A DNA stretch of 64,000 nt from Corallium rubrum (lineage: Eukaryota > Cnidaria > Anthozoa > Scleralcyonacea > Coralliidae). Positions within the stretch are counted from its first letter, which is position 1. Every line of letters starts with the position of its first letter. The stretch is taken from positions 12,758,816 to 12,822,815 of the forward strand of contig OZ036006.1 in the NCBI GenBank assembly GCA_964035015.1, given 5' to 3'. Shown in pieces: positions 41,235 through 54,242 of this stretch. Below the pieces are notes generated by a model. It saw only the letters and a program-made list of their open reading frames with translations. It was not told the origin of the DNA and did not search any database. The position numbers were made by a program, and so were the translations under genes.

Positions 41235-41628
41235 GGCTGTCTGTCGCAGGGCTCGGGCATAGGGCGCCTATGATAGAGTGTAAGTATTAAAACGACGAAT
41301 CACAGCTAAGATGTACGTGTTGATTTTACGGGGGGGACCGGACAACCCGGCGAAAAACTCTCGAAGCACAGGAGAGATCAACTACAACTCTACTCAAATG
41401 AGTTCCAAGCTCGACAACGGGTTATCCCCAAGCGGTCGCCCATCTAAGTAAAAACCCCGTCTATCTGGCGAGAGCATAGTTAATAGAACGTATACATGGT
41501 TTGGAAAGTCATCCAGAGTCATTGTTCTATGTTTTTGTTTAAGTGTATGGAAATTTGTGCAACTTCACGTACGGTATTGCATTTTCTGTATAATGAAGCA
41601 GTCATCCAATAGCAACGATCGGGTTTAA

Positions 41629-41846
<218 letters not shown>

Positions 41847-42004
41847 AAGAAATGCTTGATTGCGCCCAACATAATTATTTTATGCAAACGTTTTTGGATA
41901 ATTTTGATAGATGTGTAAGTCTCGTGAGCTAGCTTGGTTAGAGGGATGACTCGTTTTCTTTCTAAACATCTTTTATAATAACCAGTTGGCGGACGTATAT
42001 ACAG

Positions 42005-42367
42005 TCACTGAGTGCCCTATTGATATACATTCAGGTATTCCTTCACATGTTAGAAAAGTGGAATTTTTCAAAAAAACTTCAAGCTCTGTGGGAGTAATGT
42101 GGCTTCCTCCGTTGATTGAATTTGGTCCTGATACTTTTTACGAAGTGGAATGCCTCAAGTGCAAACGCGACGTCTGTAAAATCGAACGTACAGCTACCAC
42201 TATATTTATACCCTCGAAAGACAACCTGATTGATCCAACTGTGACTGTAAAGAACTTGGAGTCAGATACAGAGTATGCGTTTGTTATCTATTCGAAAAAT
42301 TTCAACAATCTTCGTATAAATGAAAGCAAATGGGGTCGTTCTGAGTCAAGGAAGACATACACCAAAG
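42005..42367 (+). CDS. Receptor tyrosine kinase exon C: fibronectin type III domain
   Basis: Acceptor ..ATATACAG at 42004 (chosen because only this AG keeps the phase-1 frame; the earlier CCAG at 41985 would give a stop), donor AAAG|GTAAGT at 42368, phase 1. It encodes VTECPIDIHSGIPSHVRKV, SSVGVMWLPP, the cysteine pair ECLKCKRDVC, TVTVKNLESDTEYAFVIYSK and RKTYTKG. The W in the B strand and the Y of the TEYAFVI motif are FN3 hallmarks. The CxxC...C insertion is like the first Eph FN3, which has ICKKC..C. Vertebrate Eph receptors have a second FN3; none was found before the transmembrane exon. Confidence 0.83.
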
Positions 42368-42552
42368 GTAAGTGAAAGTTTGTGTTACTAATGCATGCTG
42401 TCATTATCACCAACTTATATTTAACAAGTAGAAGTTACTATTGCAAGTAAATTGCTGCCTCCAATAGTATGAAAACCTTTAGCCTATTCCGCAGGCAACT
42501 CCGTGTAGTCTGTGACCCATGTGACACCCCCTTGACTCGACCCAAGATTTGC

Positions 42553-42945
42553 GACTCCTCCCGAGTTTGCCTACTCAATCCAAGTTTACCCACTTCACCC
42601 AAACTTGTCTACTCCATCCAAGTTTGCCCACTCCACCCAAGTTTGCCCACTCCATCCAAGTTTGCCCACTCCACCCAAGTTTGTCTACTCCATCCAAGTT
42701 TGCCCACTCCACCCATGTTTGCGCACTCCATGTCTCCATCCAAGTTTGCCCACTCCACCCAAGCTTGCCTACTCCATCCAAATTTGCCCACTCCATCCAA
42801 TTTTCCCCACTTTACACAAGTTTGCTCACTCCACCCAAGTTTGCCCACTCCACCCGAGTTTGCTTACGTCACCCGAGTTTGCTCACTCCACCGAAGTTTT
42901 CCCACTTTACACGAGTTTATCCACTCCACCTGAGTTAACACAATG
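42553..42945 (+). repeat. 19-bp minisatellite (CACTCCACCCAAGTTTGCC)n
   Basis: About 20 imperfect units; the unit is close to two thirds C+T. One unit is disrupted by CATGTCTC at about 42730. Intronic. Confidence 0.92.
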
Positions 42946-43929
42946 ACTCATGTGAGAATCAATGAATCCACACCAATATACATGTTAACATAGAAGCAAA
43001 AACTCGTGAAATCTCCAACCAAAAAATATAGTTTGTTGTCAGTCGTAGAATTTGCTATCTTACCTCAACAAGATAAGCTCTCCTCACTGAAATTGTAAGA
43101 CAGTTCACAACTGTGTTCAGAGGTTAAGATCGCGAACAAGAACATTCACCAGCACGGCTTGACTCGTGGCATTGCCATTTGACTCGTGGCGTTGCCACAG
43201 AAATTCCATCGCCGTCCTGGTGTTAACCAACTTCGAACGTACATGCAATTTATCAGAGCATATCCTTCTGGCGTATGTGATGTAAGTTGTAGGAAGAAAC
43301 TTCCTACGCCACAAAACGTCATAAAACCGGTCAACAAAATATCAAAATCTCGATTTCGTTGACTATACATAGCTCGGCAAAGAGGTCTGGACACGAGACA
43401 CAGAAAACCCATGTAAAGATTCGCTCACGCTTGGCTGCAATTAAACAACGAGACCGAGTTTTCCACGAGCTGATAGACAACGACTCAACCAGGCGAAGCT
43501 GGGTTGACTATCTGCTCGTAGAAAACGCAACCAGGCGAAGCCGGTCGACTATCTGTTTGTAGACAACGAAGGCGAGTGGTCGAATTGTTTTAGTATTGAC
43601 TATAAACAACTTTTCTTTATTGTAAAGAAATCTTATCAAACATTGTTCCAAATTTTCAGATAGCTTTACATTTTTGTTTACTTTTGAAGTATCTCCATAC
43701 AAAATGTAGAGTAGTTCGATAGCCTATATTGTAAACAATCGCTCACAAGAAACGAGATTGTAAATTGTAATTACATTGCTTCAAATTTGGTGTAAATATT
43801 CCATAGGCATAAGCGAATTCATTTTCTAATTCGAAAATATCAAACTGACCAGTGAGAAAATTGTCCCTCATAATAATCATCGGGGCGATGTTAGCAGATT
43901 GGCTAGCAGAAAGGGGTATCAGTATCAGC

Positions 43930-45280
43930 ATTTGATTCTGTGTCTCACAGCAAACTCTTGTCCAAACTGGAAACGTATCGAATTTCCGGTCGACTACTTA
44001 ACTGGTTCGCCAATTACCTTCGTGACCGGAATCAGCGTGTCGTTATCGAAGGGTTTCTTCATCCTTCCTTAGCGTTAAGTCTGGTGTACCGCAAGGTAGT
44101 GTCATAGGTCCTCTTTTTTTCATTCTGTATGTGAATGATCTTCCAGAGGTAACCAGGAATAGTACTGTTGCACTCTTTACTAATGACAGTAAATGTTACC
44201 ATGCAATTCAGTCACCAGCTGATCGAGATCTCCTCCAGCTTGATCTCGACTCTATGTGCAACTGGTCGCTGTCCTGGAAACTGAAATTTAATGTGTCAAA
44301 GACGCTCCTGCTCAGGGTAATTCGCAAACGCAACCCTCCAACTCACTCTTATTACCTCAACAACGAACCAGTCAAGAGTATTGCCAATCAAGTCGACTTG
44401 GGTGTGGTTGTAAGCAATAACCTCAAGTGGTCCCCTCACACCAGCAGTCGTACTGTTAAAGCCAACCGTTTGCTTGGCTTTCTTCGCAGGAATTGTACTC
44501 AAATGGCTGACACCCTTTGCCATCAGCTACCCTATCTCGCACTCGTCCGATCTCACCTGTCTTACGCCAGTGAGATCTGGGCACCTCAAGGTTCGTCACG
44601 TGATCTTGCGATCCTGGAGGGTGTTCGAAGACGAGCTACCAAATTTATACTTCAAAGACTACGAATTGTCTTATCCTGAGCGTCTCAAGAAACTCAATTT
44701 ACTACCGATATCGTACTAGCTTGAAATAAAAGATCTTTTTTTTTTTCAAATGCAAACAAGGCCTCTACGATCTAGAAATCTCCTCTTTTGTCTCTTTTTC
44801 TTCTCATCGCTCGTCTCGCACCCGTTCAAGCAAGGACAACATGCTTCAAGCCAATCCTTGCAGGACTTCTCTTTCTGGAACTCTTTTTTAACCGAATTGT
44901 CTTTCTCTGGAACAATCTCTCTCCGATCATCCGTAATAGTACGTCTGTTTCCTCTTTTCAGCACAAACTTTATATGAACTACTCTTCTCAATTAGACTCT
45001 ACTTTTGAAGTAAATAGAATGCGCACTTGGAAAACCTACTGCTCTAAGTGTCGTTCTTACAACTTAAGCTGTTGTTCTTAATCTGTCCTATCGTATGTAA
45101 ATAGTGTATTAGTCCTTGTGTTTAATTTATGTCTACTCTGTTTTTTGTTTTTTTTGTCAGGTTGGTTTTCACATGGGACTCATGTCCTGTTGACCATACC
45201 TTCAACCATGACCAAGTCTTGCACCGTTTTTATTTTTAACTTGTATTAATTCTTTCGCACACTTGTATGGTTGTAAAGTT
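43930..45280 (+). mobile_element. Third LINE fragment (CR1-like), reverse transcriptase remnant
   Basis: Plus-strand remnants: FDSVSHSKLL-like start near 43936, a VPQGS-like turn near 44085, then MNDLPEVTRNSTVALFTNDS at 44131 with the catalytic FADD changed to FTND. The long C-terminal frame reaches 44679 (HLSYASEIWAPQGSS). Frameshifts near 44080 and 44680. The 3' untranslated part contains CATGGGACTCATGTCCTGTTG and leads into a TAAA array. 5' truncated, inactive, within the FN3-to-transmembrane intron. Confidence 0.88.
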
Positions 45281-45282
45281 AA

Positions 45283-45369
<87 letters not shown>

Positions 45370-45374
45370 ACAAA

Positions 45375-45421
<47 letters not shown>

Positions 45422-45453
45422 ATGAATAAATAAACAAATAAATAAATAAATAA
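45281..45453 (+). repeat. (TAAA)n array at LINE 3' end
   Basis: About 43 units with a few CAAA/TGAA variants. Probably grown from the LINE tail. Confidence 0.95.
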
Positions 45454-46794
45454 TACTTAACAGAAGAGAGTCTCTCCTATTGACTGTGGTCTAATTCTAA
45501 ACAACTCTGTCAAGATTGTTGCAACCCTGAATTCATCCTCTAGGCCATATTTAATCTTGTTTTAACTTCCAAAAGTTATGGGATAATAATTTGTCTTTAC
45601 GCATGTGTCCATTCTTTTGTTTATTTCCTTGGTGACCATGCAAGTACAAAAAGCTTATAGCCCACGTGAGTTTCACAAATCCTCCCTCGACTTTCGGGGA
45701 CATTTAATAACTAATATCCCTCAATGCCATCCATTTGCTTATATTAATGTTAATCAAGAGAGTATAAGGTTGAGAGAGGGAATGTATAGTAATGGTCTTG
45801 TCCCACGCTAGTTCCTCTTAAGTTATTTTTAGATTTCGAGATAGCCAATCATCAAACGATACTCCTAGCATGTGACACCTATCGTGATTTTTGCGTAAGA
45901 GGAAAGAGGATTTTTGGGAAGAGAAAATGGCGGAAAAAACTCATAGGAGTGAAGAACGTTTTGTAGAAGAATTGCGTTACGAAAAGGTTTTAAAAAGTTT
46001 TTACTCAAGAATTGATAACAGAGTCCTCTTGGACGAAAAATAAAAGAGCTTTATCTTTTTTAACACTCTCATATAGTAATATTAATTGGTCTTTTGTATA
46101 GGACATCTATAATGTAATTTTCGACTGCTTGACAAGTTGCGACTTACACGCGAGGATTATGTCGTTGTAGTATTTTGCCTTTTAATCAACTACATATAAG
46201 AACTAAGATCTAAGATCTAAGCCCATAAGAATTACAAAGTTCGATCTTTTATACCATTCGCATAATTAATCATGCATCATTAAGACTTCGTATTCTTCCC
46301 GTTCAGGTATAATTTACTACATTCGTGAAATGTAAAAATAACTTAAGGTGGCTTCCCTAGAGTTTTAGTTTTATCATGACTCGTTGCGTTCAGTCTTAGT
46401 TTAGGTTATCGCTGTCTATAAAATAACTATTACACAATTATTCTGTATACTGAACTGCAGAAGGAGAACCACACTTATGAAGTATTTGTTGAATAATTCT
46501 AATATCTGCTGTATAATGGCGTTTGAAATTTATCAAACTTTCACCGTTTTCGTCTATTTACACGTACATTTCCAGTTTTCTTCGGTCAAAATTTCTAAAA
46601 ATTTTCATCTGGTAAGTAAATGTGTGATATTAGAGCATTTGTATCGCTCGGACGACTGCTAATGTGACAGAATATCAACTCGACAAGATTGCCATTTACG
46701 CATGTGACGTAGCAAATTTTGTTCAAATCCATTTTTTCGTCCTGTGTATGCTGTCTTGTGTACATATAATACCCTCTTAAAATAAAGTTTTTTC
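45454..46794. other. Intronic stretch, no gene seen
   Basis: AT-rich with only short frames of no recognisable family. No tRNA-like or inverted-repeat element of note. Confidence 0.5.
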
Positions 46795-46799
46795 TATTA

Positions 46800-46842
<43 letters not shown>

Positions 46843-46874
46843 CATTATCATTATCATTATCATTATCATTATCA

Positions 46875-46934
<60 letters not shown>
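46795..46934 (+). repeat. ATT/ATTATC microsatellite
   Basis: Same motifs as at 39389-39672: an ATTATC block flanked by ATT units, followed directly by ACTCGGGCGACCTGTGGTCG. Confidence 0.95.
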
Positions 46935-46935
<1 letters not shown>

Positions 46936-47746
46936 TCGGGCGACCTGTGGTCGGACGAGTCTAGGTTTTGGCTTTTCTGGGTTTTTTTTAGTTTTTGGGC
47001 ACAAAATGCATTTTTGCACATTTTACTTCCGGTAAAGCTTTGCAGCCGCGACGGCGTTGGTGTTGAAGATTTCGAGTGTTTAATAGTTGGGTTGAGCTGA
47101 TTTCCGCGGTATTGGTGAATTCATCAATAGTGGATCAGTAATGTTGCTGACAAGGTTTGTCCATGAAGACAGAATAGACGAGTATATTACAGACGCGAGA
47201 AAATGCCGTATTGACATCAGAATCAAAGTCCGAAGCCTTGACTTGACTTGACTTGAGGACTAGTAGAGATACAAGAAAGAACCACAGAATATCAAAGAAC
47301 ATATACATGTTTACCTAGTATTATTAAACGCCTTTCTGCTTGGTCCAGCCTGGTAGGCACCGAATAATGCAAAAATATGTTTAGATATGTTTATAGTCGT
47401 CTACAAATCGCCTATCGCGAAGGTGTCGTATTTCATTTGGGAAATGTTTTCAAAACATGTTTAAATAGTTTCTGTTGGTACGATTTACATGATTCTATAT
47501 CGGAACCATCGCTTGAATCTGCCGAATTCAGCACTATAGGTTTTGTGGTTTTGTCTAGTCTACTGAAAGTATTAAGATCGTTTAATTTTTCGGCTAATAA
47601 GCTTGTTTACACCAAATCGCTTCATGGAACCAAGTACTTCGTACAAGACCATATATAGAGAATTTGTGCCGAGCGCTAATTAAAGCCTATGCCAATATTT
47701 GCAGAAATCAGTAGCCCGAGTGAACGCCTAAGCAGGCGTCTTGTTT

Positions 47747-47893
47747 AGAGAATAATACATGGATGTGCGGAAATATGGAATTTATTTCGAGTGTTGACCA
47801 GGATATCTCACGAGTGAGAAAAGCGAACAGGTAAGATATCTTGGTCAACACGAGAAATAAATTTCATATTTTCGCACATCCATGTATTGTTCT
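47747..47893. repeat. Foldback element 3
   Basis: AGAGAATAATACATGGATGTG with GCGGAAATATGGAATTTATT is mirrored by AATAAATTTCATATTTTCGC and CACATCCATGTATTGTTCT. The central hairpin is TATCTCACGAGTGAGAAAAG-like. Arms about 65 bp. Confidence 0.88.
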
Positions 47894-48084
47894 GTTTATT
47901 ATATAAAAAAATTGTCCTATCGCCCTACAAAAATTGCATCAAACTAGAATGCTGATTCAGCGATAATCGTCACATGTTGGATTATCATGAATAATCACAC
48001 ATGTGAGATTATCATTTTTATTAGTGGCGGAAATAATAATATTTTTTTTTATAATAAATCATTATTATTAATATTATTATTTAG

Positions 48085-48239
48085 TTTCAAGCCAAGAGAA
48101 GGATGAGTCTGAAACACCTGACTACATCACAACTGTCGTTCCTATAGTCGTTGGAGTAGTTTCATTGTTGCTTGGTTGCCTAATCTGCACATTGTGGGGA
48201 AGGAGAAAAAAGCCTGAAAACGCAGAAACTACGTTTCCG
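48085..48239 (+). CDS. Receptor tyrosine kinase exon D: transmembrane segment
   Basis: Acceptor TATTTAG, donor CCG|GTAAAC, entering in phase 1 and leaving in phase 0. It encodes VSSQEKDESETPDYITTVVP followed by a hydrophobic helix (IVVGVVSLLLGCLICTLW) and a basic stop-transfer GRRKKP. This is the expected extracellular linker, single membrane pass and start of the juxtamembrane region. The change from phase 1 to phase 0 matches the next exon. Confidence 0.85.
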
Positions 48240-48372
48240 GTAAACAATTCCTATTTTTGTTATTTCTTGAACAAACAAACGTGGCCATGCATGTAAGTAT
48301 GCGTTAATTTATCATAACGTTTCGGAAAATATAGGAAAATGTGTAAAGTAGTAAGTAACATGCATCATACTT

Positions 48373-48479
48373 TTAACTCTTAGAGCTCCGGGGGTTAGCT
48401 AGAGTAAAATCATCTGGCGTTAACCAGAGTAAGTAAAATACTAAGTCTAAAGTATGTGCTTGATATTGAAAGGGTTAAC
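48373..48479 (+). mobile_element. 100-bp MITE, copy 3 (diverged)
   Basis: Ends TTAACTCTTAG and AAAGGGTTAAC, with internal AAATCATCTGGCGTTAACCAG. Recognisable against copies 1 and 2 but with many differences, so older. Confidence 0.75.
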
Positions 48480-48868
48480 AAGAAAGATAAACTTTTAATA
48501 TTATACCTCAACTGTAAATTGTCCAGTCAGAAAGCTTGATTTGTACCCCGCCACAGCGGGGTATTCGAGTTCGTGTACCATGCGTGAATGATACGCACGA
48601 TTCAGGAAGCTATCAACAATGGCGGAAGAAGAAAACGTTTCGTCTGAACATTGAGATGTTGACAAGAAGATTGTTAACGTTAGGTTGCAAAAAAATAGGA
48701 ATTCAGAAAGAAACAAAGAAAGCAACAAAGAACGCCTCCAGAAGCCTTGAGGCGACACTTAATATCAACAGAATGGAAACAGACAATGAAATGCTGACAA
48801 AAGTTAGGCTAACGTTTTTAAAATTATTTAAGATTTTTCTGGAAAGATTATACGTATCGGTACACCAT

Positions 48869-49012
48869 ATCAATTATAGATCTGGAGCAAGGGGTATTCC
48901 ACCAAAAATTACCCTTCGAGATAAAATATCCCTCGGGCTTCGCCTTTGGGTTATTTCATCCCTCGGGGTAATTTTTTGTGGAATACCCCTTGCTCCAGGT
49001 CTATAATTGATA
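48869..49012. repeat. Foldback element 4
   Basis: TATCAATTATAGATCTGGAG, then CAAGGGGTATTCCACCAAAA, is mirrored at 48962-49012. The loop includes CCCTCGGGCTTCGCCTTTGG. Ends only about 65 bp before the kinase exon at 49077. Confidence 0.9.
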
Positions 49013-49076
49013 AAAGTACAAGGCTAAAATCGTCTAGCATTAGCACTGAAAGTGTTAAAAGAGGTTTGTTGTTTAG

Positions 49077-49347
49077 ATTGAAATGGGAAACATACTTGAA
49101 CAAAACGAATGTCCGGATTACGCTGATGTGGGTCCTCCGACAGCCATTGATATTTCCTGTATTTTGTCCGTGTTCAAAGACGTAAAACGTTCGGACAACA
49201 TTTTCTGGGAATTTCCAAAGAATCGTCTGGCATTGCTACGGAAATTAGGGGAAGGAAATTTTGGCACGATCACCAAAGCAAAAGTGTCACCCATGCATGC
49301 CATGGGTATCGAAAAGGGCCAAATCGTTGCTGTGAAAATGCTCAAAG
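49077..49347 (+). CDS. Receptor tyrosine kinase exon E: juxtamembrane and kinase N-lobe
   Basis: Acceptor TTGTTTAG, phase 0 in, donor AAAG|GTAAAT, phase 1 out. Juxtamembrane text includes NECPDYADVG (a possible phosphotyrosine site). The kinase domain begins FWEFPKNRLALLRKLGEGNF with the glycine loop GEGNFG and the ATP-binding lysine in VAVKMLKG. The WEFP..RL lead-in and LGEGNFG resemble FGFR-type receptor kinases more than Eph kinases, which read GAGEFG. Confidence 0.88.
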
Positions 49348-49389
49348 GTAAATACAAATAATGTTCAGACGCCAAACTTCTCATTAAGC

Positions 49390-49600
49390 CTAGTTTCCAT
49401 ATAATCGCCGCCGATCGCCAGGAATTCAAAGCAATTCTGAGTGACCGACGACGATCTTATGGAAACACGGCGATCTTTCCGGCGACATGGCGATCGCTCA
49501 CGATCGCTGAGATAGAAATGTTCTATCCCAGTGATCGTTAGCGATCATAAGCAATCATTTAAACGATCTCTTGGAAACACAATCGCGCGATCGAAAACTA
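49390..49600. repeat. GATCGC-rich repeat cluster
   Basis: GATCGC, GCGATC and GCGATCGC-type hexamers occur about a dozen times in 210 bp, with TTCCATAT and GGAAACAC flanks repeated at both ends (49397, 49455, 49575). Looks like an internally repeated transposon relic. Confidence 0.6.
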
Positions 49601-51004
49601 GTCTACAATGCACTGCTTACGTCGTTGCGATTACAACATGGCGCGTCTATTTACATAATTATTAATTAAGTTGAGCATAAGGTTCGAACATGGAGGATAC
49701 CGACTGAAAAATTTATGGCAAAAATTCATAAATGTTAATGTTCGTATAATAAATATTGTAAGGATTACAAAGAAAAGTATAGGAGGACCAATGCCTAGAA
49801 AGCAAGCGGTGAAAAATATGGCAAAATGAGACACAGCACACAACACATCCCTGCATGGATACTTATTCCTTAAATCGAGATGAAGACGGTCTATTGCGAG
49901 AAACCCATTGCACAATTTCACCATAACGCCACCATCGGTTCTATTTGAGAGTATAAATATGGAACCTTTCTTGACAACGATCACTTCTGATGAATTAAGA
50001 CACAAGATCGGAGTGTCAAGAGCTTAGGTCATGAACAGTAACTTTTTAAGTTACGATAAGAAAACTTTTAAGCCAGTAGCGTTAAACTAGGTCGAATTCT
50101 TCACCTGGGAGATACATTACAATAATAATAATACAATATAATAAACTTTATTTTAAAGAGGGTGACACTAATTACAAAAATAAGTACGCGATGCGTACAT
50201 AAATCGCGTACATACGGATACTGGTATTTTGCTAACAGATGACATCATGACTGAACAATGTAAATAGCATCAAACACACTAATGTATTAAAGATTTACTA
50301 GTGTGAAGAAAACATGCGATGCTTATTATAAGATGAGTTTGGAAAGACCTACAAGAAGCTGAATATCTTGAGTCGAGTGCTTTGGCGGGCATAATGAGCA
50401 AATTTGATAGACTGAAATTTCAACATGAATTTACAAACAAATCATTTTAAATTAACACTGCAATTTGATGGAGAATACTCTAGCCTGTTTAAAACCTCCA
50501 ATTCTTCAAGGCTGGCTCAAATTTTCAGCCCGTTCAACCAGGATGAAATTTCCGATCCTATTTCCTACGTAACCGCAGAAACACTTTAGACTGGCTGGTA
50601 CAATTTAGCATTTTATCCAAACAATTTTATACAGCATAAAGGGGATGCATGCTTGTTTCACCCAATAAGGGGTACAAGCCATGTTCTGACTGTTGAAACA
50701 GAATATGGGATTATCTCGTTTTAACCAACATGAAATATTCAGGTGTGTCTTTGCCCGCTATAGCATAGCCTGAATCAAAATTTTTAGCAATCCACAAAAA
50801 ATTTTGGGGTAAAAGATAAAACTAATAATCAACGATTTTTTCTGGGAATTATTCATATCAAACATTGTGAGGGGACCCCTGGCTATGCCAACCCAAGCTG
50901 AAATTGCTCCCTTGTTTGAAATTTCACCATTTCTTTCACAGAGCTGATCGTGAAACATAGTCTGATGACTATAAGCTGATAATTAAACCTCCCCATGTCT
51001 GTGC
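49601..51004. other. Intronic stretch, no supported gene
   Basis: Includes a minus-strand 124-codon frame at 49631-50005 with a hydrophobic stretch, but no start context, splice pattern or family. A TTTATTATATTG-type sequence at 50125-50160 resembles an inverted LINE 3' end. Confidence 0.4.
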
Positions 51005-51750
51005 AAGTGAGGTTGTGCCATTTTGGATACTTGTACAGTTAGGTAGACCATTAAATTCTGTACGACATATGTGAATTAGAAAAAACCGTATAGAATAGCA
51101 ACGGAGAAAAGTCTATTTGAACTCATACATGAGCGCAAATATCAAATTGCATTATTAACGCTATTTACTTGGCGTACAGCGGTCATATCTAAAGTATCCC
51201 TAAATCGTTTGTAGTTTTGTGCCATTCGGGAAACTTAATGTACAGTTAGATAGAGCGTTAAATTCTGTACAACATATGTAAAGTATAAAAAATCGTATAG
51301 AATAGAACCATGAAAAATCATAGTGTTTTAATAAAAAACTTGGTCGGAAATATAGAATTTAACAGCTAACAGCCGCATTGGGATATGTCTTCATGCAGTC
51401 GAACCGAACAACCGAACGCGTGTCTAAAGTATACCCCTGAATTGTCTGTAGGTTTGTGCCATTTTGGAAGCTTATAGGCCTACTGTTAGATCGAGCGTTA
51501 AATGCACAAATGTATGTGAATTAGAAAAAAATCGCATACAATAGCAAAGGAGAAAAATCTATTTGAACTGAGATGAGCGCAAATATCAAATTACATTACG
51601 GTCAAACGCGATTATTTTAAAGTATCCCTGAATCGTCTGTAAGTTTGTGCCATGCATGCACGAAACCTGTACCGTTAGATAGACCATTAAATTCTGTACA
51701 ACATTCGTCAATTTGAGAAAATATCCATGGAATTGAGCCATAAAAATGGC
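51005..51750 (+). repeat. Degenerate tandem repeat, about 220-bp unit
   Basis: Four recognisable starts of GTTTGTGCCATTTTGG-type sequence followed by ACAGTTAGATAGA, TTAAATTCTGTACAACAT and an AAAATCGTATAGAATAG core (about 51010, 51220, 51455, 51640). Units are 60-85 percent alike by eye. Confidence 0.75.
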
Positions 51751-52520
51751 CTTTATATTTTACTGTTGTGTACTTACGACTGGAGATTATGTTGCTGCAT
51801 GCTTTATGTAATCAGATATTCGGCTTACCTTCGTTGATCGTTGTGACGTCACGATGTAATGGTTTAACAAACAGTATCCGCAAAAATGTATTGTCTCTAT
51901 CTTAATTAAAACTATCGATATATAACTAAGTAAAAACACTTAAATTAAATATAAAAATAGAATAAATAGCAATTAAGTATGGTAATAACAACTATAGTAA
52001 TAAATTAACTTTACTTATCCTATGTAAATCGATAATATATAAAAAAACTAATTTAGTATAGTCTATTATTATTATATATAGTAAATTGTCAACAGTATAT
52101 TTTGAGAAAAAATCTATAAGCAGTTTTACTTTCATAAGACGAAAAGAATCACCATGTATTGTTCCTACAGAGCTCCATATTTTGATAGTGGAATAAAGAA
52201 AGTTCCCTATGAGACAAAAATTAAGTTTGTCTAATTTGAAAGAACAATTAAAATGACATAGTAATATCTTTTGCAGTTTTTTGTTTCCTTTCTTCGTTCT
52301 CCAGATATTTCAGTTCGTTTTATATGCGAATTAAGCATTTTGACGTCACTTGCACATAATGAGTTATTTTATTTTATTTATTTTATTTTACAAGATTTGC
52401 CAGATAATACACACATACAAACAATCAACAAATAAAAAAGGAAATAAACAGTGATATAAATTAAATACAAAGGCAGGGACTGACCACAGAGATAAAATCT
52501 CCAATAACCGGGTCCCAATA

Positions 52521-52526
52521 AATACA

Positions 52527-52625
<99 letters not shown>

Positions 52626-53016
52626 ATATATTAATAAATAAATAAATAAATAAATAAACAGACAGACAGACAGACAGACAAACAAACAAACAAACAAACA
52701 AACAAACAAACAAACAAACAAACAAACAAACAAACAAACAAACAAACAAACAAACAAACAAACAAACAAACAAACAAACAAACAAACAAACAAACAAACA
52801 AACAAACAAACAAACAAACAAACAAACAAACAAACAAACACAAACAAACAAACAAACAAACAAACAAACAAACAAACAAACAAACAAACAAACAAACAAA
52901 CAAACAAACAAACAAACAAACAAACAAACAAACAAACAAACAAACAAACAAACAAACAAACAAACAAACAAACAAACAAACAAACAAACAAACAAACAAA
53001 CAAACAAACAAACAAA
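52521..53016 (+). repeat. Compound tetranucleotide array (AAAT, ACAG, AAAC)
   Basis: About 33 AAAT units, five ACAG units and about 83 AAAC units with a single CACA interruption at 52839-52842. A further AAAT array lies at 53180-53246. All long frames in it are artefacts. Confidence 0.97.
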
Positions 53017-53204
53017 TAAATGAATAATTGGATAACTAAATAAGTAAATAAATAAATAATCTCATAAATAAACGAATAAATATGTAAATAATAGGTAAAG
53101 AAATAAGTAAAAAAGTAAATAAAATAGTAAATAAGTAATTAAATAAACAAATAAACAAAATAAATAGACAAATTGATACATAAATAAATAAATAAGTAAA
53201 AAAA

Positions 53205-53247
<43 letters not shown>

Positions 53248-53754
53248 AATCAATCTAACAACACTGTCTCGCAGATAGACTATGGAGCGAACGGGTTGTG
53301 TGGCACTTAACACATACAGATTTAAATGTTATCGAGAAAAAAGTTATATCTTTGCTTTTGTCAAAAATAGTCGCTTGAAAATCTAGATGTTTAGCGTTCT
53401 TGGCGAAACACACCCACATGCCTGCTTTCCAATTAATTTGGTTTGGTAATAGCAAAGATATATAGTTTTTTCGATAACTCTTTATGCACAGCTAACATCA
53501 AAATGTTTAATTTGTTTATCAAGCAAACTGAAATATCTTAAAAACGAAACAAGGAGGCGAAAAACGTCAAAAGATGTTACTCTATCATTTTATGTGTTCT
53601 TCAAATAAGACGGACTTAATTTTCGTTTCATAGGTACTTGAATGACTAAAAAAAGACTTAGTTTGATAACTGTGTTGGAAACGAAAAGATTCTAGTTTAT
53701 TAGTTAGATATCCTGGAGCTCGGAGATAAATTTAATCATTTTCTTTTTTCTAGA

Positions 53755-53864
53755 AAATGCTTCTCCTAAGGATCAAAGTAATTTTATGAGTGAACTTGAG
53801 CTGATGAAGAAGTTGGAGCCTCATCCTCATGTTGTGCAACTGTTGGGTTGTTGTACACTTTCAG
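53755..53864 (+). CDS. Receptor tyrosine kinase exon F: kinase alpha-C region
   Basis: Acceptor TTTTTTCTAG, donor TCAG|GTACAA, phase 1 at both ends. It encodes ENASPKDQSNFMSELELMKK and LEPHPHVVQLLGCCTLS. It contains the alpha-C glutamate (MSELELM) and the HPHVVQLLGCC beta-4 segment typical of receptor tyrosine kinases. Short and without an ATG of its own. Confidence 0.86.
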
Positions 53865-54104
53865 GTACAATAATACATGATTCACGCAGCATAGACTCAC
53901 TATATATTCTCAGTCGAGATGGACCAATTGACCGTACCGATAAAGCTTATTTCTTGCTTATTTAATCCATGTTAACATGCTAAACAACGTTTAGTTGTTT
54001 TTTGAGCTGACTGAAGGGCGCAAAACACCGTGGCTAAATGTACCGCAGCCATCTTTTTGGGTATCGTCAATTCCAGTGAAGGTCTAGAACCTAGCGAAAA
54101 ATAG

Positions 54105-54242
54105 CTGGCCCATTCTCGTACCCAGACCGTCGCACTACCCGCTGGCGGAGGCTCTGGGAAAATCTGGATCTCTGCGTCTGTTCCCGACGCAGTGACGTCA
54201 GGCTCATTCCAAACATTCGAAACTCTCGTGCCCAGACTCATG
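54105..54242. mobile_element. Possible MITE with CTGGGTACGAG-type ends
   Basis: GGCCCATTCTCGTACCCAG on the left and a degenerate TCGTGCCCAG on the right. A related segment begins at 54891 (CTGGGTACGAGAATATAGC) and contains GCTAATCTCGTACCCAGG. The same CTGGGTACGAGG terminus is used by the element ending at 60150. Confidence 0.45.

Noticed and set aside
41986..42004. Earlier acceptor for the FN3 exon
   Set aside because: Use of the AG at 41984-41985 with the phase-1 donor of exon B leads to a stop within ten codons.
47377..47658. Plus-strand 93-codon frame in a receptor intron
   Set aside because: No homology recognised and no splice sites joining it in frame to the receptor exons.
49631..50005. 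Minus-strand 124-codon hydrophobic frame
   Set aside because: No family, splice pattern or start context; lies in an intron among repeats.
52378..53015. Three overlapping Cys-Leu-Phe-Val frames
   Set aside because: Pure tetranucleotide array read in three phases.
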